64,000 nt of DNA from Streptomyces cucumeris (lineage in GTDB: Bacteria; Actinomycetota; Actinomycetes; Streptomycetales; Streptomycetaceae): assembly GCF_024295805.1 (NCBI RefSeq), contig NZ_JANCLX010000040.1, forward strand, positions 1 through 64,000. The letters are read 5' to 3'. The position numbers were made by a program, and so were the translations under genes. Shown here in pieces: positions 62,201 through 64,000 of the stretch. Below the pieces are notes generated by a model. That model did not search any database. It saw only the letters and a program-made list of their open reading frames with translations, and was not told the origin of the DNA. Position 1 is the first letter of the stretch, and each line of letters opens with the position of its first letter.

Positions 62201-64000
62201 CCTCCCAGTCGATGCCGTGTCCGAGCCGGTGGAAGCGGGAGGTGCCGGCGACGAGCTGGACCCGCAGCCGCGCCCGCCGGGTGCCGATGCGCAGTCCGTC
62301 CCAGCCCCAGTGCCCGGTCCGGAGCGGCACCGTCTGGCCCGTGTTCTCCATCTCCCCGCGCAGGGCGCGCATCAGCCTGCCCGACACCAGGCGCAGGACG
62401 GTGTCGTGGTCGGAGTCGGGGAGCGACAGTCCGCGCAGCGCACGGTCGAAGGCGGCCATCACGGCGGAGGGGTCGAGTTCGCCCAGAGGATAGGTGCACA
62501 GGGTGTTCCCCACCAGCCAGGGCTGGGGCGACCAGGTCTGCGCGTCGTAGTGCGGTGCCGTGCCCCAGCCGTCGTCGATCAGGTTCAGGGTCACGGCGCT
62601 GTGCTCGGAGAGCAGCCCCATCCAGCCGCCGGGGACGGTCACCTGCCGCCCGGCCGCGTTCGCCAAGGCGCCCGGCACCAGGCGGCTGCCCGCGCCGGTC
62701 GTCCCGCCCAGTGCGCTGGACGCCACCGCGATGTCGTGCTCGGCGGTGCCGGACACCAGCACCTGGTGGCTGTTGTCCTGGCGCGCGATCTCATTGGTGA
62801 CGGAGCGGCTCTGGGTGCCCGTCCGGCCCCGGGCGTACGACCACGGGCTGAGGCCGAGCGCATAGGAACCCAGCGGACCGCGACTACCGCTCTGCGGCTG
62901 GGACACCGAGAACTGTGTGCCGAACACGAAGTTGTAGGTGACGGCGTTCTTCCCCCCGGTCAGGGTGGCGCCGGCCATCTTCAGGGTGGCCGACATCGGC
63001 GCCGGCGGGGTCATCGCCCACAGAGCGGACACGGCGATCCGGTGGAAGAGGACACCGCTCCGGTTGAGATACGGCCCCTTCGCCCACAGTTCGGTGGCGC
63101 GCCAGCCCGAGAGGCCGAGGGTCTGGTCGGCATTGGCCGTCAGATACGGGGACTGGAAGGCGAGCAGTGCCGCGTCGTGCGGAGCCGCGCCTTGCTGTGT
63201 CAGGTGCCAGGAGCCGCCCGAGGCGGACGTGAGGGATTCCTCGGCCGCCCGGACCAGCGCGGCGCTGCCGAGGAGGCCGACCGTCACCTGGGCGTGGTTC
63301 TCGAACGGCTGACGGTTGAGGTCGACACCGGGCGCAGATGTCGCCAGAGCCAGCGCCTTCGAACTCTCCATCGGCGCCGTGGTGATCCGGCTTCCGAAGT
63401 CGCGGAAGGGGTTGTCCGCATCGTCCGTATGCGGGTCGGTCGTCGGCATGTGCTCATCGAGAACACTGAGGATCACCCGTCCGGTGACGGGGCCGCCGCC
63501 CACCGTGGAGCCGTCGGCCGCGTTGCCGATCAGGAGGGAGTTCTTCTCACGGAAGACGAAGGGCTGGGTGCCCAGGATTCCTGCCGTGGCGATCCCGCGC
63601 ATCAGGGCGGGCAGCCGCCAGTAGCCGCCCCGGCTGACGGTGACGGTGAGCTGGTAGCTGAAGAGGTGCGGCGGCCGGGTGCCGCCCACCGCCGACTCGG
63701 TGGCATTGCTGGGCCCGAACAGGCTGCCCTGCCCCCGGCCGCGCCCACCGCTCAGGCCGAGGAACGCGGTACCCCCGCGCCGGGAGAATCCCTGCGGGGT
63801 GGCGTTCACGGTGCGCAGGGTGAAGCTGCCTTCCACACCGCCGTACTGATCGTGGCCCACCCCGTGTTCGCCCTCGAGCTTCTCGGTGCCCGCGGTGGAG
63901 TACTTGACGGCCAGTCCGTTCTGGGTGCCCTCGTACCGGCGGCCGGTCAGTTCGCCGTCGATCCACAGGTAGCGGTAGCCGCGCTTGAAGCGGGCGGATT
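41283..64000 (-). CDS. Giant multidomain effector-like protein (single-cysteine, ART-like, OTU-like, Fic-like modules), 5' end outside window
   Basis: The frame is open from the TGA at 41283-41285 to the right edge: over 7,570 codons, more than 800 kDa. GTG at 63860 is not the true start, since coding continues upstream (FKRGYRYLWIDGEL). Map by position, N- to C-terminal: beta-rich region of unknown fold 64000-60900; Ala/Arg/Glu coiled coil 60860-60170; OTU-like 1 about 60030-59370 (GDGNSFF); OTU-like 2 about 59200-58560 (GDGNRFY); second coiled coil 58440-58030; Fic-like 57770-57010 (QPFTDANSR); ART-like 1 56060-54350; caspase-like 1 54330-53800; ART-like 2 53520-51870; caspase-like 2 51800-51260; ART-like 3 51160-49440; ART-like 4 49400-47660; ART-like 5 47350-45730; caspase-like 3 45640-45090; ART-like 6 44990-43340; OTU-like 3 43240-42650; helical C-terminus 42650-41286. 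No membrane-span cluster or signal is visible in the part present. Enzyme-plus-repeat architecture, size and the coupled SseB-like gene suggest a polymorphic-toxin or type VII-exported protein. Substrates unknown. Confidence 0.9.
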   Translation of the reverse strand, partial: SARFKRGYRYLWIDGELTGRRYEGTQNGLAVKYSTAGTEKLEGEHGVGHDQYGGVEGSFTLRTVNATPQGFSRRGGTAFLGLSGGRGRGQGSLFGPSNATESAVGGTRPPHLFSYQLTVTVSRGGYWRLPALMRGIATAGILGTQPFVFREKNSLLIGNAADGSTVGGGPVTGRVILSVLDEHMPTTDPHTDDADNPFRDFGSRITTAPMESSKALALATSAPGVDLNRQPFENHAQVTVGLLGSAALVRAAEESLTSASGGSWHLTQQGAAPHDAALLAFQSPYLTANADQTLGLSGWRATELWAKGPYLNRSGVLFHRIAVSALWAMTPPAPMSATLKMAGATLTGGKNAVTYNFVFGTQFSVSQPQSGSRGPLGSYALGLSPWSYARGRTGTQSRSVTNEIARQDNSHQVLVSGTAEHDIAVASSALGGTTGAGSRLVPGALANAAGRQVTVPGGWMGLLSEHSAVTLNLIDDGWGTAPHYDAQTWSPQPWLVGNTLCTYPLGELDPSAVMAAFDRALRGLSLPDSDHDTVLRLVSGRLMRALRGEMENTGQTVPLRTGHWGWDGLRIGTRRARLRVQLVAGTSRFHRLGHGIDWEDNLWAIASTGFSVSRTRGPEFGVSVSESAYTGNPDASAAGPGFSETGSARRTLTASGSDNPMDTWAFATSEPYAEYDTSYRLRIALEVDDDTDAGTPPPEGRSRDLVHRARKASRYIRGKRGVVEEGDVGTLRKQTPLSLMSPDTGPAAATHDDPLGPPALPAPSAPRRVTLPTTHGDADWRRTTLPDGTEGVFQPPTQGFQARGVIGVEQVRASAYLALAAAYDIGFRDDGDDALVRAKDTGLTRLDTGSSHSLDEGTNNTVLAAHYFPALGQGYPVPGLVEDSLVGGADGALVLHAKPHFERAVLMTVAPGTNLQRLSRRITAGGASASGAEGYGAAFDVGSSASAEPAGSLRPGLGASGPNATGAEGGAHTQDVMTETTVDQGEDLAFLFAVPTTWLSSAAVQRHIKDSAIGRAVISPLRKGWPKRFGSAGQKAYETEAAVIVWVRQDVARQLGLIDDTSFPEEAAAAWEAVQEAATAWVEADKKYWEARRDSGAGPRDDLARTGRELTAAERAVTAAQDAWRAAERPLAEARAAAEAADRRATTLEAEARARAAEERRAAEDSVPEHDGWAELQRERLAEADRAAAAAERHAVHMRDEAARQVTKAQWALVRAELAVREATRTAAGAAAARDAAQAKMDQTRQTIDGLRDKAERLATEYHKVRGAADRLTRWHRLNATEDGRARLDGTPKPPAVTFTDPTVDTETGTDAEPETPRYTPGDGDAPTGLVAPDGERFTLLDVPGDGNSFFHALAEGLHRIDPELLPREGLDTSSRESLVTSLRELLAARLVSQGNADLLAVLAPDTEDTFTGDEIDAAGIDLGDNTPERREFDAIRVVPESLSLSAGHRLGLAYAQLLRSGDTEGRTGWDHAAADLLPLLAARTFGVPVRVVTPDGSYHHFSPDGRVGTDGPEATDGTDTADSGPQPLVLWLGGGGEKRHYQLALPEAASGTRSAPGLPAPAPAPQVTTVSEDIPVRSPAHTSPPWTATEQRDQRPRFDAATDHRTLTGPDGRVYDLVEAEGDGNRFYAAVTAARQQGPAGHGVGRPRARNTWPGVPGGTPLSDLPRGRDPRHLASLVSAQPLPEGARLDPGAVFHHHEVAGLPLELDAAQRAGLRRELTRTGGRVPRAVRDVRANEEALLRENLRAARRWDSATASLAAELTTRTEGITLTLVSEDGTYRTYGNPGATSGNTVTLYQRGTEFLVARPRPAADRTETGRNTPSDTRPGGRSTPDGERRPAEGGPSQDASDAYTRALAAEATAAYAEAALARRETGATRALEHAGRVMETAAAAHRRADLERTDAVRTAKAAQSAYERMDVTADGLQRAQDAQARAERELRRATRELVRSARARDAVHDQLRRIRSALDEARWEHQTRAAERAEAWRRDRAESGTRTEGSGLASDKGDAATDTRSGSRGDVALPPPPGSAPADLEHPHHQDEAETDGNQPGDSPAATSGTGSAAPTLSSLLPEDSWWRLFIDANVHSDAFRLSPDDVGGHLDAHKYPGYRQSLMEAYREVLDGGGRTGRDWSRIDADAYEELHDMATRYLVTGSGQNTATTWSGHEQGRTTMRPIGSDGVADDLKEEVLLGRPLLVSITDRYPAGSPKPLVVFHHGLHGGQVSIDYSPREARGIVQAALDRYYAEVEAAASPDDKLRAIARVTRTLQILQPFTDANSRVNVHILMHKFLLEQGFRPSVLMDSRSLFLGGFTVGEIAERLKEGMVRFDRHRRWARWDRLAGSPQAPDSGTVDQLADAMGMADLTGTPDERLRRMKETARTAQALLGPDVHGTDAADRERLAAVHALTAPALARFPGQSAPEAIVGLTQEVFSLETTDDVTEDHLVSLLAAVTEAQAQDRPVDLDTLSSLAVPPQGDEESEDGSEDASVDGARSASPAGETHWNALAYVTPDDGLKPLVFEASELTGGAPASSPDDLVEALMPRLAQEAPGGFRLVLRAGVRSLGGDPTRLVSDLVNELDAPVDLLLAGRDGTVRLLRFDDHGDHEDLGPVGTDTTESTAYPHSGQINATPDLADDLSGLDLDSGSRTAPWSVSSWRTAGSPGAVRFASMYRDREWRQLSAEYEFVVAQQLGEDPATMDAARRAVVRLYEDLTARMGEAEALRAFFPPGEAPVDGRAALERLRTLPAGPESLAQLMATFTRAVYAGQELPSAVQEALSRPDGEGRFLPGSAYREVHDERGRRRVGGVWGPASRLLQVYRDLGASAEELREFRGALVAWMVPADLQSLSEIMRTSHRMGVGDAAERAAVGDDGARLHVWAHTAFGLADVSDDLLPPHQILYGERMRYSAELTGGIDVPDTMAAAVDAALKGASQKGNNRRQALKGDNPRGPALRGWLRRHGARGTEALKRLSPAHLTALHLYSEPDYRLMKAVMNGQRLGTAMSRHVVRLATRALVRQAVDEGWIFMVPITLRNQPDFQELYDELDELGDLVTASDELSSLLRRLDEMADAVHDELSLHVDMAIEALELLPPVVGTVWWGDRGVPGQLDEEPVDGPVYGVDTITVPFFRSTSLDQETALRKFALADKPLPHGTHRALVEIASSTGRDIAPFSEHSDEDEALYPPGTVFRVTGRSVLQDAKDGLSYELISAEEAPPASAPQVNDAAEAQPVVREVRGGDGRLVGAVSFDEGDWASRRGDYGRLDGASGFVAWERDGAGRKVAGSGVLPGGGSAEGTFFFASHGGADGFGLATDGGGVRRDDGAYVGRLLEGVRERGFRSVTVLSCGPGDVPGSVAEARARARRIAEVSGLTVHMATGRVAVTSSSEGGPARIHLLEDAQGRRTEWVTEHPPRSAGSGTAPAAGTSADITPADPDIAYPDAGHVNVDASDSDGGSEAMDLDSDAEITPDEGHAAEDMDLDSDLDDYFGSDTDEEGSPAWSVSSWRTAGSPGAVRFASMYRDREWRRRSAEYEFAVAGRVAADPATTEAARRAVRRMFESLAGRVGVPGALRTLFPADPAPGAALERLRTLPAGPDTVRELLGAFARAVYASGDMPAGVREASSGSGTGRGRFVAGSAYREVHDERGRRRVDGVWGPASRLLEVYRDLGASAEELREFRGAVMAWMVPADLQSLSEILRASHRMGVGDAAERAAVGDDGARLHIWAHTAFGLADVPDAPLPPHQALYGERMTYSHRITRGADLPSDLVGMVDKAIEGSLSAKPGSRAERLGSWLQKYGPQGMETLKRLTPAHLTALYLYSSPDYRLMKALLNGERLGAAMGRYLLRHSVWSMVAKSVRSDEITTLPTTLRNQPHFRDLFAELRTLDSLSTPSPALSRRRQRLERMADRLYAELPLHIDMAIEALELLPPVDRTVWWGDRGAPGGLYDEPVNGPLYGVGTISVPFFRSTSQARHAALRFALSSRRAPEDSHRVLVEVRDSTGRDMGPFSAYPVEDEALYPPGKVFRVTGRSLMHDKESDLRYESITVEEAVEDRVVQELDAAPGVPAEPDSAEPVPVVREVRGTDGRVVGSVSFDEGDWAARREGYGRLDQASDFVAWERDGSGALVARTGRLPGGGSAGGTFFFASHGGANGFALTTADGGVRRDDGSYVGRLSAGARGRGFRSVTVLACGPGGAAGARARARRIAEVSGLTVHMATGRVAVTAPSEGGPARIHLLEDAQGRRTEWVTEHPPGSAGSGTVPAAVTSADTTPADPDIAYPEPWQFNDPDSVDRSWQIASWKITGSPDTPRFTGYYRDLKWRRLSLEFEFAVAQALAEDPKVVTAARQAVGRLRDFFSTYYGPLVADQAFLAPHDPKRGSVRRLVGSGSTASLDELMRAFMDAAFTNTAAPMTLGRALPGQIGFAGHPIRLGATGVNRNRYDERGFRQVGGLNGPALWLLQSFALTGASRQELNDFRNAVIAWTVTKELHSLHEALRASHFVGLGESEERIATGRDAVRTQQWVRNHLVPWAVVDQSIHQPDLLDKLDLPHLDLYDATMSFTRDETGTLAIPDHLMAMLDDAMSDNPGDVLAGTGNRTALDEWLQQYGEQGREALLNVQRPHITALYLYSSSDYQLMKTLLNGERFGEGVTRWMVRAAAWKLVKKGWADSRRLKSIVPVTLRTQPGFSELWARLEALPDLAPGPELARLRRTLDGISDRLLPQLKLHIEMAAEALEILPPVNRTTWWGDRGVPGPLEGPVPPSPLYGADLLTMPFFRSTSLTRHGAMRFVLRNRPLPSGSHRAMVEVGKSTGREITMFSRYPHEKEVLSPPGATFRVLTRAVKSTEEGVEYELIRVEEHHAAPLPAAPPAAPATGNRSGFGSFYADPRWWRTSEEYEKALGRALAADPAVLTAARAAVRTLHAYLARHLGARAATLAFTPGLTTDGGIEDGTAFLLDDGSAATVPELMSALVVAAYAHSGRGEDRSLRGLWRDRPDVNLFQMPTTEPVPVPHPRNDLGFRELHRGLGHRAADGRAAGVEWLLWAFRGLPYTEPGLLLGLRNALFALHLHHGNHSLAELVEAAHQVEVRGEAEPRPADVDAVQLYTWADTAFRPRHRITPGPTSAAGTGGDTALTGQPLLPHHRMYQRSTQWLTPWLTGNAAETAAIIKLTGVPGGPWTAQDLETLPWPTAAAGQERRAALRMWLLRQDTRTQPDGLTAAHIPALYLAGGPDVRLFEPQYIDGPDALGHLRNALVALTTQGFLAGGAESHFPLLLLRDREFRSLVRQARQLPATAHDRAAWLTTLRQQASVVAEALAVDIHGELAIHRRMAREALALLPPMGGSVYWAGPESVGTTLPGLTFVRASFRANSTSAESAVTTLVAADAQQGQQRHALYEVQASSARSITPFARIPGWQQALYPVETTLQVVRREIRWDQKHKVRYTHVTLRELPAGTPAGTWNRETVTHAVIAPDGTSTGVTSHTDPERSSLARNAGESTSTRSSADASWAQGDTTVPLPQGSATFTTPGVGQSPRTAPSVPVSPSPDTAAARPHDPWPDADSFSGLYDDARWSELSRGYERALGRALASDPRVIAAARAAVRALRRHLATEPGGDTAAVRTFFAPGEDGSFDHTAALDRLLDPAGGASLPELMAAYARAAGLHDHFHDPAPLRREGNLYQDLHIGRGLPLAHGPAGLARDALARYRELPGTEPSDVMAFREAVLGWLLPVGRHSLIEILPATHTLGLGDATERAATLGDAVHLYLWADRELAPRRRTGDSTAAADALRLPHRRLAGAHTGQVPAGTDGTVARADGVADVVRRIERLLLTDTESGTSTLLPREKALLDWHRQHGDALTGLDTAHIAALRLLDGPDAPLFSRDSSHASATLIMNVLAREFRSGLPALPTLLLRDRTIRDLATAARAIPESAGDRAERLATLLQAAYQRATQILPALQAELRLHIGLASEALAVLPPAGATVWWSDWLPGELPQGDGDAAPPGTLDEVSTSPFHLTRRSRETALGELWALGAEVPGHHPVVFEVERSSGRDIATFSGDPERTPVAYPRHADFTVRERSLRVDPVSGRRYEHVLLAETTATRQALAAPPARSGPPAYPASGYWNSPWAEQPTGTSADALTVQEIRAGGRVVGKASFSPDDWALREGAYARLPEATHYTEWSRGPGGERTARKVPLPTTAAGTFFFASHGSESGYALAHENGGATDGDGEAVARLLGGADLAAAGFTSVTILSCATGTVPDGDSAEQAIRRAQAVADVTGLDVYINTGTVAVTPSEEDGAAVIHLLEDADGHPTTWQRVRPSRPAALGGTALDPVVPATVPTATGTGTNAWSVPGWRVAGSAEAVRFASYYGQREWRLLSVEYEAELAETLLADPAITEAVVHAIRQLHDFLARRHGPAAADRAFFQEPAAGRWLRQPGAVRRFLQSRPSLSDLLNAFATAAYGDGPASLSNTLPGSIALPWPERPQQHGGGTYREAHDLRGFRHVGGLSAPVGGMLQAYRAIGTDHAELLEFRKALMTWAILTGSNSLQEVLRTSHLVGVGDAAERTALAQEGARLHQWAERTLAFGPQLPHRTLYEREVNLTTEDGTPVAESISQEFEAAAETRGAVSDFDRYAAARQWLGEYGEEGMEALARLTPGHLTALYLYTAADHKLLKTYVTGGRFGDAVGRWMVRRRAWQMALDLRRSDEAEVPLTLAADPLFSQAVDGLKPLTESGDPDPLDPRLVALRRQVFAAADRLYQQLPHHVEMAVEALELLPPVNGPVWWGGWSAGAVAEVPADSPLLTADTLFMPRFRSTSRDEDTAMDFMRSEEDTEGRTHPVLAHVPHSSGRNIAPFSKWPHEEEVLYPPGTPFLITDRTAEKDPDTGLDYGRYDLEEMPSYPDVAFHNTAAPAGGEPDDEPGSGSPADAQDTTASVAGYRRTGPYAAQLDGVPYALHASPEDGDRPVDALLFTLRYAAPAALEAAGVDSADSFRDWLARHITDVDLSDVALPPLDRDRQLPLSLLESAGVQLTAAQRMQGALLGDVIPAADVTLSPIQRFRLALADPSYGVAEQEPTARAFAATAARELGVGVAVVGEDGSVDTYGGGGTDDSALLVLDGDRSLAGLPHGPEESPDQQVLRRVTDALTAAPDSVRRWLGGRTADDRRNAGERAPEWIQARIRYLEEGERFEERLGWYLGDHEAANDQLEVMVRAVWDRAVAADVWQGLGSADFTVDGTVGTGRDQLLAVVESGNLRERMGLLWVGARTISGLLGSPDPDPPLIHAERGDRLPSSTMAAYEQLREQARGLPPADQARLLADAERMLRVPVAQEDVRPELSDAERALMPDDGVPWIPGRNRWNLAMGSRLQSDAEATGGLVRAGTSGSSYRLMMQAVKMRDAWGLDIDLGLVRVALMAEMLSVGHHSLHEIMAASQLILDHLRERGTPESPELDYIDNWSRYWHIAPLTEAELRANVATDGRFPDEHVLDTAGWPTGVRDDGQADGPGDPEAAAWFADHRGTLGDVLDLLAALGSGTVLDTSEELTPELLRRLIDDWFRTRGLEPSGSLAEDLRRILDDPTYTPQRSS
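51240..56053 (-). repeat. Tandem duplication of a 2.53-kb ART-plus-caspase-like module
   Basis: Segments at offset about 2.53 kb match almost base for base: 52819-53117 with 55348-55646, 53419-53521 with 55951-56053, and 51260-51420 with 53786-53946. Between them similarity falls sharply (for example 52400-52800 versus 54930-55330). The pattern is a tandem duplication followed by divergence of exposed parts, or gene conversion keeping chosen blocks alike. Confidence 0.85.

Noticed and set aside
63858..63860. GTG at 63860 as start of the giant gene
   Set aside because: The same frame stays open and protein-like for 46 more codons to the window edge, and no ribosome site precedes the GTG.
41283..64000. 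CRISPR array suggested by the regular repeats
   Set aside because: The repeats are long, in-frame protein-module duplications without short identical repeats and unique spacers.

Overview
The DNA is very GC-rich with codon third positions almost always G or C, frequent GTG starts and GTGA/ATGA gene overlaps. Together with modular polyketide synthases, a SARP/BTAD regulator, many MarR regulators and secreted mycelial-type peptidases, this points to a Streptomyces or close relative, probably an accessory-rich chromosomal region.

Layout. (1) 1-5040, minus strand: the edge of a modular type I polyketide cluster. A DHA2-type exporter, a type II thioesterase and the start of a PKS extension protein (docking helix, KS, methylmalonyl-type AT) are read leftward; the PKS continues off the left edge. 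(2) 5189-9328: unrelated single genes (hypothetical protein, SnoaL-like protein, secreted tripeptidyl-aminopeptidase-like hydrolase, NAD-dependent epimerase-like protein). (3) 9525-24921, plus strand: a tightly coupled six-gene operon resembling the polyunsaturated-fatty-acid (PfaA/PfaD-like) iterative synthases. Protein 1 is NPD-NPD(PfaD-like)-KS-AT-ACP-KR and protein 2 is KS-AT-DH-PPTase. They are followed by a free ACP, an alpha/beta hydrolase with Cys in the nucleophile position, a glycosyltransferase and a Zn-ribbon methyltransferase. A reasonable inference is a reduced polyketide or fatty acyl chain that is released, glycosylated and methylated. Three contiguous 11-bp direct repeats lie upstream.

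(4) 25001-41286: accessory single genes and small regulatory pairs. These are a methyltransferase-GNAT fusion with its MarR regulator, a GlxA-type AraC regulator divergent from a CrtC/AttH-like protein, two small membrane proteins (one behind an iron-box-like sequence), an S41 peptidase-like protein, a MarR/EamA exporter pair with two operator palindromes, a catalase, a cupin, an NmrA-like reductase, a SnoaL/MarR pair with two copies of one operator, a BTAD-ATPase regulator and a membrane-anchored ricin-B-like lectin. (5) 40573-64000, minus strand: an SseB-like, type VII secretion-associated type protein, coupled by an ATGA overlap to the end of one enormous reading frame. That frame has more than 7,570 codons in the window and is open at the right edge.

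The giant protein is the most unusual object here. From its N-terminal side it carries a long beta-rich region, alanine-rich coiled coils, two OTU-like segments with altered catalytic positions, a Fic-like segment, six ADP-ribosyltransferase-like modules interleaved with three caspase-like single-cysteine domains, a third OTU-like remnant and a helical C-terminus. A 2.53-kb module is tandemly duplicated. The architecture fits a polymorphic-toxin or type VII-exported effector, but no activity can be proven from sequence alone.
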